Assembly (NCBI GenBank): GCA_963402885.1
Contig: OY727099.1
Span: 20,355,001-20,419,000, forward strand
Length of the DNA: 64,000 nt
DNA from: Antedon bifida
Taxonomy: Eukaryota; Echinodermata; Crinoidea; Comatulida; Antedonidae
Reading direction: 5' to 3'
How positions within the stretch are numbered: the first letter of the stretch is position 1; each line of letters opens with the position of its first letter. Both the position numbers and the translations under genes were made by a program. Below, piece after piece: positions 26,701 to 34,800 of this stretch. Below the pieces are notes generated by a model, which had not been told where the DNA came from, ran no database searches, and saw only the letters and a program-made list of their open reading frames with translations.

Positions 26701-29042
26701 CTAAACCAGATGTTTTATAATAACTCAAACTTTTTCTATTTTCCCCATAAATAGAGTTGGTTCATGTACAGTATTAATTTATTTAAATTCATCCTGAACA
26801 CAAATTCTAGTTTCCAATTGTTAACACTTTTTTAATTTCTTGAATAATTAAGTTCTTAATAATTAAGTTCAACCTGAAGTTGAAACTTATTGATTTATAG
26901 AAAGCAAAAAAATGCAATTACATAATGTGGTAACAAAGATTCACACCTGAATGAATTTGTATTTATTTTATTTTATGTCTTTAGGCAATGTGGCCAAGGA
27001 TTACCACCCACTATCCTATCAGATAGGTGGTAATCCCCCTGATACAGGGGCTATTTTGTGAACCAGTACCACTGGGGTAACTCCCTACTCTTATCGAATA
27101 ATGAACTGGGTTATAACTGTGTACACTGGACCTACGGTTTATAGTCCTTATCCGAGAAGACTTGTTCCACCACCAGAACTAGAAGCGAGTTGGCCTCGAA
27201 CCCTTGCCGATGTTGTTGGCTCTTTAGATGCCTTAACCGCTCGGTTATATAACTTGCGTCTAATATTTGTGAATATAGCCTATGTCTGTCATTGTTGATC
27301 GAAATGTCTGACACTCTTACAACACTCCGGAAGTTGAAACTTATTGATTTATAGAAAGAATGCTATAATCAATACAATTACATAATGTGCTCACAAAGAT
27401 TCACGCCTGGATGAATACATATGAATATAACATGTGTATCATCGTTGATCGATATGTCTAACACTCTTCCTTATTTAGTGAACATTGCACTAGATTCTGG
27501 GATAATTAGAAAAACATTCTTAGAATAACATTGCTAGATCTTTCAATAAATTTAATTAAACTTCATTTGTTATTGAACATCATCAATAATATGCGACTGT
27601 ATTGATCATACCAATGTCAAATTAATGATGCAGCATAGTAAATGACCCCTCTTTAAGTAGAACATATAGTAGAACCTGTAGTAGAACCATTAAAGATGTA
27701 TTGTCCTCCTGAAAAGTAATGTTTTTAATTGTTTTTGTTGAATATGCCATTTTAAATGTCACATAATAGTTATCCAAAAATTGAGTCGAAAAAAAAAATT
27801 ATTTATCTGAAAAAACTGTAATTTTATAAAGCAAAAAATAGTCAAATTGGCTGGCAGCCAATGAGGTTTTGGTTGGAATTGACCATATATTTTGTCATTT
27901 TGTATGAGAAAACATTTTTGTTTTTTTTTACAGAAGGGATTAACTTTATAAAAACTACAAAATAATCTATACAAAGTCTGATTTAATTAATCTTTATTTT
28001 TCATGTTTTTGGGGGACTATACATCTTTAAGGGGACAAATTTGTTACCAAACAAAGTGTCCCCTTAGAAATGGTGTCCCCTGAATAGGGGTACGCCAAGT
28101 GTTAAAACATGTATTGGCCCTTGTTTGTTTCAGTAAGGGTGTATTTCTAATTGATTTGTACTGTAAGAAGATAGAATTTATAACAAATGAACAATGGCTG
28201 ACTATTATAACTTATTTTTGTTTCATTATTATATTCTTCTGTGTTTAGGAAGCAAGATTCATTGATAGCGCCAGCCATTACCCTTCTGAACAGTGACATT
28301 GCTGACTTTGATAACATCCGGGTAATTTTTTATCAACATTTCATTTTATAAGGACAATACTAATGTAATTGTATCAGTTTTTAATTACCATATAAACAAA
28401 ATTCTATAGATTGTAAATGTTCATTTGGTTTGTAATTAACAATGTGTAAAATATTCTTTTTATCAAACCAATGGTGCGAATTATGAGATTAGATGGTAAA
28501 TATTTTGGCAAAACTGTCAAGAAATAAAGCTATTTACCATCTAATCTTGTAATTTGTACCATTGGTTTGATGAAAAGAATATTTTACATTCTATAGAATT
28601 AATATAACCAATCATTTGTTACTTAACTCATTGTTCTAATATCAGCAGCTAATATCTCACAATTATAAATGTATTTTAATTTTGAATTTAATCTTTAAAT
28701 GTTTAATAGGTGCTACAGATAATTCCTGACAGTTGGTCTGTTGGTCTTGTAACCAAATTCCTAACCCACACGTTGCGTCACAACATGCATTCCTGTCGGA
28801 CCACCAAAGTGCAAAGAATGCTGGCCCGTGGCGAGAACCTAAACTTAAAATCGGTCCTGTGCGCCGAAAATAAACATCCGATATTCGTTGGCGACGATCG
28901 AGTATGTAAAGTGTGCAATCAGGCTTTTGTGGATGCCTCGTTTGTGCGTTATCCGAACGGTACAATCACCCACGTACATTGTGCGAGAAACCGATCCGTG
29001 TGTCCCGTTACAGGAAAGTTATTCAGTACCAAAAAGTCATAA
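8104..29042 (+). CDS. TGFBRAP1: TGF-beta receptor-associated protein 1 / Vps3-like CORVET subunit, complete
   Basis: Nineteen coding exons: 8104-8178, 8427-8479, 8746-8839, 9196-9324, 9830-9991, 10917-11051, 11419-11579, 12142-12274, 12453-12548, 13044-13148, 13733-13924, 14494-14687, 15617-15685, 15981-16053, 16904-17038, 23309-23521, 26002-26162, 28249-28321, 28710-29042. All introns are GT-AG. The frame stays open over 2586 bases, giving 861 residues, close to the roughly 860 of vertebrate TGFBRAP1. The start MSVKAFELVPAIERLQLLGD aligns with the family N-terminus. Order: CNH beta-propeller region (about 26-314), Vps39-type helical solenoid (about 315-751), C-terminal zinc-binding segment. 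Vertebrate TGFBRAP1 is the Vps3-like subunit of the CORVET tether on early endosomes and binds TGF-beta receptors and SMAD4. No frameshift or missing domain is seen. Confidence 0.95.
8519..8692 (-). mobile_element. tRNA-derived SINE, family 2 copy
   Basis: Read on the minus strand, the right end is a tRNA-like head: A box TAGCTTGGTGG and B box GGTTCAATC spaced as in a tRNA. The body (plus strand CTCATTTGAGGCTTAGGGA) is shared with 8937-9052. It lies in the intron after TGFBRAP1 exon 2. Confidence 0.7.
8937..9052 (-). mobile_element. tRNA-derived SINE, family 2, internally shortened copy
   Basis: Shares TTTATTGTGCTTATAAACTA and CTTAGGGAGTGGAGTTGAAA with the copy at 8519-8692. Most of the tRNA-like head between the two boxes is deleted, leaving CACCAAGCTACAGCTCCAC at the right edge. 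It lies in TGFBRAP1 intron 3. Confidence 0.6.
10066..10322 (+). mobile_element. tRNA-derived SINE, family 1 copy in plus orientation
   Basis: The head has an A box TGGCTAAGCGG at about 10071-10081, of tRNA-Leu/Ser type. The body repeats the family sequence (GATAAGGACTATAAACTGTA) and ends near GACTGAAGAGGTCACC. It lies in TGFBRAP1 intron 5. Confidence 0.65.
11111..11279. mobile_element. MITE family 1, complete foldback copy
   Basis: Ends are AAAGCTCTGTCTACACTATC and its reverse complement. Inside is a second palindrome (TGTGCCCAAATATGG ... ). TA at both flanks is consistent with a TA target duplication, as for Tc1/mariner-type MITEs. No coding capacity. It is in TGFBRAP1 intron 6. Confidence 0.85.
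11820..12090 (-). mobile_element. tRNA-derived SINE, family 1 copy
   Basis: Starts with the tail sequence GCCTAACTGGGCTGAATTGC, also present at 56350, and continues through GTACACTGGACCTAAAG. The tRNA head at the right is truncated. It lies in TGFBRAP1 intron 7. Confidence 0.6.
12453..28321 (+). CDS. TGFBRAP1: TGFBRAP1 exons 9-18: Vps39-type alpha-solenoid
   Basis: Residues 315-751. Recognisable blocks are RVEEALTLAKNAR (exon 9), QQAGFIKLAQYEFEEASQLF (exon 10), the LISLFPNLLPSSTKFSR and PPLHDFAD stretches (exon 11), DVDTTLLKLYAECN (exon 12), YPKAIIRYLEFLV (exon 15), KEKYHTHLAVLYLDAVLQ (exon 16) and HDKALRILVYKLQDY (exon 17). These match the Vps39/TGFBRAP1 domain 1 region. The intron between exons 15 and 16 is 6.3 kb, much the longest, and is built largely of repeats. 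Confidence 0.9.
12649..12967. repeat. Dispersed repeat with internal TTGGTTAAT-type repeats
   Basis: Left GCCGTGTTTCCACACCC and right GGCTGTAGAAACACTGCC look like imperfect inverted ends. The interior has repeated ATCGGTTAATT units and the sequence CCTGTTTCCACAGGCAGTTT. Probably one or two old MITE insertions. It fills the TGFBRAP1 intron between exons 9 and 10. Confidence 0.45.
14222..14336. repeat. Foldback element (long hairpin)
   Basis: GCGATGGTACAAATAATT at the left pairs with AATTATTTGTACCATCGC at the right, and inner arms around GAAATTCTATTTT also pair. The arms take up almost the whole 115 bp, typical of a MITE that folds back on itself. It lies in TGFBRAP1 intron 11. Confidence 0.8.
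14733..15370. mobile_element. Nested pair: GGGGACAC-type repeat split by a foldback element
   Basis: The outer repeat runs from TATTAAGGGGACACATTCAG to GGTGTCTCCTAAATAGAGG. It is one of several copies in the window (17080-17350, 18058-18300, 28020-28150, 29160-29300, 43600-43760). It is interrupted at 14805-15310 by an element whose ends are GAGGTTTCGCAA and its reverse complement, with subterminal GATAACGAAAACGGATACGT also inverted. The insertion is younger than the outer repeat. Confidence 0.75.
15760..15836. repeat. 18-bp tandem repeat, about four copies
   Basis: Unit TAAATACAGACAAATAGA repeats head to tail without change. It is a simple minisatellite in TGFBRAP1 intron 13. Confidence 0.9.
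16132..16265. mobile_element. MITE family 1 copy
   Basis: Ends AAAGCTCTGTCTACACTATC and reverse complement (one mismatch, TAGATAGAGCTT). Internal CCATATATGGGCACATCACA is shared with the other copies. It lies in the intron after TGFBRAP1 exon 14. Confidence 0.85.
16548..16797. repeat. Foldback-like dispersed repeat
   Basis: Left GGCCAATTTTCACAGACGAG is matched by right CATCTGTGTAAATTGGTC in inverse order. The left half is itself duplicated near 16615. Probably a degenerate non-autonomous DNA element. Confidence 0.5.
17657..17789. mobile_element. MITE family 1 copy
   Basis: Left TAGCTCTGTCTACACTAT and right GATAGTGTAGGCAGAGCTTTA form the inverted ends. The internal palindrome is in the opposite order from the copy at 16132. 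Confidence 0.8.
18117..18269. mobile_element. MITE family 1 copy nested in a GGGGACAC-type repeat
   Basis: Inverted ends around TCTGTCTGCACTATCAAACT and its complement. The flanks (TTTCCCCTTAGTCCCTTA on the left, TAGAGGTGTTC on the right) join into the older repeat seen at 14733, so the MITE landed inside it, with TA at both ends. Confidence 0.8.
18920..19345. repeat. Minisatellite tract based on CCCTCAATTCAG
   Basis: The 23-bp unit CAGTATTGTAGTAACCCTCA plus ATT repeats about six times at 19210-19335. To its left are longer, diverged units with TAGTAGCCCTCAATT, CAGAACTCCACCTCAATAGT and TTTCATATGTTGTATT. Confidence 0.8.
19795..19980 (-). mobile_element. LINE reverse-transcriptase C-terminal remnant
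   Basis: A 62-codon minus-strand frame includes RPRGRPKTTWITIIENDTKR, close to the Arg-Gly-Arg-Pro ... Trp motif near the C-terminus of many RTE-like LINE ORFs. No catalytic domain or upstream frame was found, so this is a short dead fragment in an intron. Family assignment is tentative. Confidence 0.5.
21168..21440. mobile_element. TTAA-type MITE, degraded copy
   Basis: Begins TTAAAGATGTTTTATCCC and AAAAACATGAAAAATGAAG, then TAGGCCATTTTGCAGTTTTA and AAAGTTATTCACTTCTGTA as in the other copies. The far end has decayed. It lies in the long TGFBRAP1 intron. Confidence 0.65.
22990..23130 (+). mobile_element. tRNA-like SINE fragment
   Basis: Contains a B-box-like AGGTTCAAATCCTGGCTC at 23041-23060 and, before it, AGCTGTAGTGGGTGTGAAC in place of an A box. 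It does not fold as a full tRNA, so I call it SINE-derived and not a tRNA gene. Confidence 0.45.
23640..24535. repeat. Compound microsatellite of CATCAT and CTGATTATC units
   Basis: Nearly pure repeats of TCCTGATTATC spaced by CAT/CTT triplets, interrupted by a SINE at 23726-23985. A block at about 24064-24200 is repeated at about 24300-24430, a larger internal duplication. It is open on both strands (His-Pro-Asp-Tyr repeats on plus, Ile-Arg-Met-Met on minus), but this follows from the 3-base periodicity. It lies inside a TGFBRAP1 intron. Confidence 0.9.
23726..23985 (-). mobile_element. Full-length tRNA-derived SINE, family 2, inserted in a microsatellite
   Basis: On the minus strand it starts with a tRNA head having A box TGGCTTGGTGG (complement of 23966-23976) and B box GGTTCAAGTCC (complement of 23921-23931). 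It ends in a 28-base poly(A), seen as poly(T) at 23726-23753. Both flanks are the same CATCAT/CTGATTATC microsatellite, so boundaries are sharp. No protein is encoded; such SINEs use LINE machinery in trans. Confidence 0.85.
25446..25957. mobile_element. Inverted dimer of the TTAA-type MITE
   Basis: Left half begins CTTAAAGATGTATTGTCCCC; right half ends in GAGGGACAATACATCTT. The centre holds a second pair of ends around GTACAATATATTGTCCCCC. Each half has the family sequences for 'CACATAATAGTTATTCACTT' and 'AGTGAATAACTTTATTAAA'. It sits just before TGFBRAP1 exon 17. Confidence 0.75.
26192..26315. mobile_element. Foldback MITE, family 4
   Basis: AGTGGCCGTATTCACCATTC and its near reverse complement GGTGAATTCGGCCACT bound the element. 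A related copy is at about 41845-41965 in the receptor gene (GTCGTATTCAACAATCACAC ... GGTGAATACGGCCAC). It follows TGFBRAP1 exon 17. Confidence 0.75.
26455..26575. mobile_element. MITE family 1 copy
   Basis: Ends TAAAGCTCTGTTTACACTAT and GTGTAGACAGAGCTTTA, with the standard internal palindrome shortened by about 20 bp. It lies in TGFBRAP1 intron 17. Confidence 0.85.
27056..27258 (-). mobile_element. tRNA-derived SINE, family 1, best-preserved head
   Basis: On the minus strand the head reads TAACCGAGCGGTTAAGGC (A box) and GGTTCGAGGCC (B box, complement of 27192-27202), like tRNA-Leu/Ser. The body continues with AAGTCTTCTCGGATAAGGAC and TAAACCGTAGGTCCAGTGTA. It lies in TGFBRAP1 intron 17. Confidence 0.75.
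27690..28030. mobile_element. TTAA-type MITE, full length, inserted in a GGGGACAC-type repeat
   Basis: Ends are TTAAAGATGTATTGTCC and GGGGGACTATACATCTTTAA. The flanks GTAGAACCA and GGGGACAAATTTG are the two halves of an older repeat whose intact copies read with a single TTAAGGGGACA. The insertion therefore duplicated TTAA, the piggyBac-superfamily target. The element is about 340 bp and has no coding frame. Confidence 0.8.
28445..28588. repeat. Long near-perfect palindrome (foldback element)
   Basis: TGTAAAATATTCTTTTTATC at the left is complementary to the right end (GATGAAAAGAATATTTTACA), and arms of about 57 bases pair almost throughout with a loop of about 30. It lies between TGFBRAP1 exons 18 and 19, 120 bp before the last exon. 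Confidence 0.85.
28710..29042 (+). CDS. TGFBRAP1: TGFBRAP1 last exon: C-terminal Vps39-type zinc-binding segment
   Basis: Residues 752-861. It begins VLQIIPDSWSVGLVTKFL. Potential zinc ligands follow in the order CKVC ... HVHC, around the conserved FVRYPNGTITHVHC. The stop TAA is at 29040-29042. In CORVET/HOPS subunits such C-terminal fingers contact the complex core. The nearest clear AATAAA signal is at 29568-29573, so the 3' untranslated region may be about 0.5 kb. Confidence 0.9.
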   Translation: MLQIIPDSWSVGLVTKFLTHTLRHNMHSCRTTKVQRMLARGENLNLKSVLCAENKHPIFVGDDRVCKVCNQAFVDASFVRYPNGTITHVHCARNRSVCPVTGKLFSTKKS

Positions 29043-31425
29043 TATTGAACTATAATATATTGAAAGAACACATATATTTATTAAATATTAAAACATAATA
29101 GCAGTTCATACAAGCAGTACCAATATATGTTGTTAGTTTTGTTAATATTATTTTTACTAACTGCAGTAGGACCCCTCCTTGAGGAAACCCTTATTTAGGG
29201 GACACCCTTGTTCAGGGGACACCCCTATTAAAGGGATATTTTCTGTGAAATCAACCTATTTATTAGGTCCAAAACGTGTACACTTAATAGGGTATTACTG
29301 TATGTCTGATATAGAATTGTAATGCATAAATATATATGTATGTATATATCCAATCTGCACATAGTACTGTTTCAATCTTATTAGATCTCGTCAGTGCAGA
29401 TCAGGTTTTGAAATGATATGTACGTATGTATATATATATATAAATATATTTGTTTTATTTGAATTTTAAATTTGTTAAGAAGTTATGTTTTAATCTTCAC
29501 AACTAATATTTCATTGGAATATGACCACCTACTTATATTAAATATTTTATTTAGATTATTTTTATTCAATAAAAAAAAGGAAAATGGTACAAACGCATTA
29601 AAATAAGAAAATAAAATCCTAGTGCAAATGCTTACCTTAAGCAAGGACTAACCAAGGCAAAGGGCATGACAAAGCACAGAAAAGTATATATAAATAAAAT
29701 ATAATATAAAAAATTATATCCAACAGAATTGTATTATCTATGGCTTATATTAAAACCAACGTCTAAACATCTCATCCAATGAATGTTTATTTCTACTCGT
29801 CGGCTGCAACATAATCTGAACATGCACATTTAAAATGATTGTGTGAAAGAAAGTTCCCGCTTTTTGAGAAATCTTTAATATTTTGCTCTGTGGTCAAATG
29901 GTATGACACTCTCCCTAGCATCAAGAGGTTGTGGGTCCAAATCCTTTACAATTCTTATCCGTTTCGATGTACAATCTATTGATTTTGGGGAAAATTATTT
30001 TTTATGAATGCAGACTATATTTTTGTCAATTTATAGAAATATTTCTGTAATTTGGTGAATAAAATTATGTACTTAGATAAACATTATATTCCTAATACAT
30101 ATTATGACGGTGATAAATTTCTACTGTAAATTAATTTTGTGTATTTAATTGTTTATTTTCATTGTCGTAATCATCTTCATAATCATTTAAATCATCATGT
30201 GTTTGCCACCATCATCTTTAATAACTATCATAGTCTTGATTACCCAAGCATGTGGCCAGAATTTTTTACAAAAACGATATTTTTTCCACAAAAGAGGCAA
30301 AAATCCTTGCTATTGCTGCTGGTTTCTAGTTTGGCATTTAATGGAAATGAATGAATTTTGATTTTTTTTTAATATGCCATTTTAATGTCACATAATAGTT
30401 ATTCACTTTGACCAAAAACTGGATTGAATAAAAATTGATTTACTTGAAAAAATGTAATTTAAAGCAAAAAATACTTATATTAATGATTTTGTTGTTAAAT
30501 TAAGGTTGTTTTGTCTGTTTACAAGTGAAATGTTTTTTTTTCTACAGAAGTGAATAACTTTACTAATTGCAAAAATGGCCTATTAAAAGTCTGATTTGAT
30601 TAATCTTAGTTTTTATGTTTTTGGGGGACAATATCTTTAAGCTTGGACGCAACGCAAGTGAGTTGACCAATCACAAGTAACAGTTCAGATGTTCCATCGT
30701 GGCGTGATTGGTCAATTTACTTCCGGCGCACTTTTTGCGTCCTTTGTGATTAATATTCATTCGTCATTGGTTACGTACATTACACCTACGTACTTGCGTT
30801 GTATCCTAGCGAGTACCAAGCTTAACAATTGATTACCGGAAGAACAATAAAGATTGATGTACCGCACAGGTTGATAAAGCTACAAATTACATAACTGCCG
30901 CCTTGTCTGCAGCGGTATTTTCTCCCACCTCCAAACTAGGCCTATCTCGTAAAGCACTATTTCACCACAACTCATCGATCTCGAATTATACCCCCCAGCG
31001 TCGAATACGCCGCCGTTTGTAAAGCGGCATTTCCGAATTATTTACGGTGGTTGGCCTACACTTGCTATCAAAACACGTGTTTGTGTCTTGAACATCGATT
31101 TATCGAAGCCTATTTTTTCACTTAAAACAATATTTTAACTAACTTCTCTCCACAATTTAAACGGTAAACTCAGTTTCAAAGCTAAATTCCAACAGTATAT
31201 TACTATAGTGAAATATGTTATTGTCTTCCATCTTTCATTAAATACTGTTGTGTCTTAGTTTCAAAAGTAGGCCATATACATTTGTTCATAAAAGCGAAAC
31301 AAATATAATCGATTGATATTCTTCGGAATGCTTGTTATTAATCAAATCGTTAAGTTGGGTGGAAAAGTCTACATTCTACTAAACGGTTTATATCTTGGAA
31401 ACCAACCGGTGCTCTCGAAAATAAG
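29043..31425. other. Intergenic region between TGFBRAP1 and the adhesion GPCR
   Basis: Contains the TGFBRAP1 3' flank with AATAAA at 29568-29573, a GGGGACAC-type repeat (29160-29300), a tRNA-like fragment (29886-29955; A-box-like TGGTCAAATGG and B-box-like GGTCCAAATCC), a left-truncated TTAA-type MITE (30360-30641) and a MITE family 3 copy (30646-30829). Bases 30880-31100 are richer in CG dinucleotides than the surroundings and are the likeliest place for the receptor promoter. I see no gene here. Confidence 0.55.
30646..30829. mobile_element. MITE family 3 copy
   Basis: AAGCTTGGACGCAACGCAAG at the left and TACCAAGCTT at the right, with internal GACCAATCACAAG and its inverse. Relatives are at 5465-5560, 37090-37202, 55890-56010 and 61578-61950, where the outer end reads CTTGGTTCCCACTAG. 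Confidence 0.7.
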
Positions 31426-31809
31426 ATGGAGTTAATTATTTTTATTATGGTAAGTATTTAGTTTTCTACAACATAAATTAATACGTGGACCGTTTAGGCC
31501 TATACCAATATCACATTACCATTTGCTAAGAACATAATTCATGATTGTTGTAATTAATTAAAACCATAGTTAATCTACTTCCACAATCCAACCAGCATCA
31601 GCGTTGGTGCAAATTTTGGGATATTTTAGATTGTTTTTGTGGAAGATGCTATTTTTAATTTGTTTTATTTGTTTTGTATATGGCTGTACTATTCGAAATA
31701 AAAGAAATTAATGAATTAATTAATATCTTAATTTTATATATTGTGAATTTTATTTTACAGATGAATGTATTTCTGAGGATAGATCCAACCAATGCTACGG
31801 ACGCTACAG
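31426..31809 (+). CDS. Receptor leader exons 1-2
   Basis: Exons 31426-31449 (8 codons, MELIIFIM) and 31761-31809 (16 codons plus one base). Together they read MELIIFIMMNVFLRIDPTN and onward. The stretch LIIFIMMNVFL is hydrophobic and could act as a weak signal peptide. The start is chosen because exon phases then fit the first HYR exon (phase 1) and there is a purine before the ATG. This is the least certain part of the model: a different first exon upstream is possible. Confidence 0.6.
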
Positions 31810-34800
31810 GTACGAGCGAGTTTTTATATTTAAGAATATGGGGGTTAATCTCTACTAATTTTCCATTGTATATGTTTGGTACTATAATTTGTTGATGACG
31901 TATTGTATGTAATGAAGATTAATTAAATCAGACTTTATAGGTTATTTTGTAAAGTTAATCACTTCCGTAGAAAAAAAACGGGAAAAAACCTTTTCACTTA
32001 TAAATTAACACAATAAATGGTTAAATTCAACCAAAAATTCATTGACTGGCAGCCAATTTGACTTTTTTTTGCTTTAAATTACATTTTTTTTCAAGTAAAT
32101 AAATTATGTTTAGATCCAATTTTTGTTATCCTATTATGTGACATTAAAATGGCATATTAAAAAAAATGTTTAAATATTTTTCAGGGGAACAATACATCTT
32201 TAAATACCATTTTGCAAAATGTTCTCTGCGTGTAATATTAGGGGAGATATAAAAGTTGTATCTTTTTGTCCACTGCGACGGTTAGCCTATACATACGAAT
32301 TTGATTAACCAAATCATCCATAAATAAATCTCGCTGCTTTTCAAATGTGTTTCATAATATGAAATGAAATATTTTGTTCAGTTAATTCAAATTATTATTA
32401 TATATTATTTATTTGTAGCTGGCCCTGTTGTGTTTACTGATTGCCCAAATCAAATAACTTTAGAAATACGGGGCAACCAAGCAACGATAGACGCTCACTG
32501 GGACGAACCCGTAGTGGAAAACGCAGTTGAAATGCAGAATAACTACGAGTCAGGTCACGAATTTCCAATCGGTACCAGGACGGTTAATTACACGGCGATT
32601 GGAGTGAATGAAACGGCAGAATGTCTGTTTAATGTGGTCGTTAAAGGTATTTTAAAATTGGAATTTCACTATATAGGCCTAGGTTAAAAATAAAACGTGA
32701 TGGTGAATCTTTGACGGTTAAAAATGATCGGAGGAACCAACCCATGTCAATATCATCACTAGATGAGAGGTGCATCTTAAAGACTCTTCGATCGTGCGCC
32801 TATCCCTAAATGCATCTGGCTAATAAAACTTTTACATAGGCAAGAGAGAATGAAAATAATTATAATTATTTTACATTTCCCTGCATAGACCTACTTTATT
32901 TTAAATTCTAAATAACAACAAACATTAAACACTACATGACGTCATTCACTTTTTAGATAAAGAACCACCCCTTTTCGTGAATTGTGACAAGACAATCAAC
33001 ATAGAAATACCAAACGGGCAACAATCGGCAGCCGTTAGCTGGATGCTGCCAGCAGCAATCGACAACGCTGATGTAAGCGTTAATATGACGCCGACGGCGC
33101 TCCGTTCACCAGGAGATGTCTTCAAGTATGGCCCGACAAAGTTGAAGTATTATGCAACCGATAGTTTCTGCAATGAAGGCTCATGTGACCTCATTATAAA
33201 CCTGTACTGGGCCAATTGTAAGTTGTTGATTCTAGATTCTATATATAGAAAAAAAACTGTACTGTATGTTATGGAGACTCGAAAGGCAAACTATAGTAAA
33301 CTGCCTTATTTGAGTAGTGGAAACCTTAAGTGCCGTTCCGCATACCATACTGTACGTTGCTAGTTTTACCCATTCTTTATTTACAGTCTAATCGATCTTT
33401 TAATATAGTTGACGTTTCAAGTATTTAATAGAAATATTTCTCAGCATTGTGTTTAATTCCGCTAGATGAATAAGTACAGTATATCGCGGCATCAAATAAC
33501 GACTAAAGTTATGCGAGCGTCACTTCATCATCAATTTTTGTCATCATTTAACATCGTTATCAAATTCAATATAATAACATAATACATAACACGTTCTTCA
33601 GTTAAAATAGATAATCATATTTATTTGTTGATCAATTATATATTATTTGAAATAGCATACATTTTAAAGCAATATTAATTTAGATTCTTCTTGAAATAAA
33701 AAAATTCGAATTCAATGTGATTAATTAAGTCTTTGATGGCTGGTCTTTGGTTTGGTCTGGAATGAAGGCAGGGTCCACTGATATCTATTAGCGGCATTAA
33801 TGCTTTGTTGGCGGCAATGCCTTCAATTATGACACCAAGACTGTAGATGTCTGAGGCAAAGGTCGGTGGTGTGTTGGTGTTATACAGCTCTGGTGCATTT
33901 TCCGGGTGCTCTTGCATGAGGTCGAAGACATCGGCTTTGTCGGTATTGTTCAATTGGAAGACATCAAACGGTGCTTCTGCGGTGCAAACTGAGCCAAAGT
34001 CGACAATTTTTGCAGAGATACGAGGACCCTTGTTGTAAATAAGAACATTCCGAGTCGCCAGGTCATTGTGAATCAAGCCATTCATCTGAAGTACCTCAAC
34101 TCCTTTTGCGATGTCAAAAACAATGCGAAAACAATCAATCGTGGTAATATGTGGTGAACCAGATGCTAAAGCTTTCATCAATGATGTTGATTTGAATGAT
34201 GTTGAGTCGCCAACAAATTCCATAACAATGGCCCATTGTGTGTCGGAGGTAACTGCTTCACAAACACCATACACCCGTGGAAACACGTCGCTTTCTTGGG
34301 ATAACACCTTAATTATTCTAGCTTCAAGGGAAACTGCCAGCTTGTCGGCGAACCGATTGAATTTTCTAGACTTATTGGTTGTTGAGATGATAGTCTTAAC
34401 AGCCACAAGTTTGCCATTACAATCTCCAAGGCGATTAAGCAAAACTCTGCCATAGGAACCAGTGCCAAGTACGATCTATAAAGTAAACACGTATACAATC
34501 ATTTATAATGTTTCTTTCTGTCATAAAAACATTTAAAGATTATCTGTCAAAAGCTTTGATTGGCGTGTTGAACCTTTCAAATTCAATTCAACCTACCTGG
34601 TGACTATCCTTCGTTGCTGGAAACAGACGATCAGATGCTAAATATTGAACATGGTTTTTAAAGTTTCCATCCATTATCCGGATTTCAAGTGACATGCGTT
34701 TTATCCAGTGTTCCGAAGTTGGAGAAGTTTTGAAGTCTTGTTTGCTCCAAGTGTTACTGAACAATGATTCGTCGTTCTGGTGATTCCTACATATTGGTGA

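Noticed and set aside
27192-27258. tRNA gene on the minus strand (good A and B boxes)
   Set aside because: No paired acceptor stem, and the same head with the same downstream body occurs elsewhere; it is the head of a SINE.
29886-29955. tRNA gene on the plus strand
   Set aside because: A-box-like and B-box-like sequences are present, but I could not form an acceptor stem or a proper anticodon arm.
33675-34442. Kinase as a single-exon pseudogene
   Set aside because: The glycine loop is upstream of the frame's first ATG-like codon but in the same exon, after a good acceptor, and two further exons join in frame, so the gene is intact.
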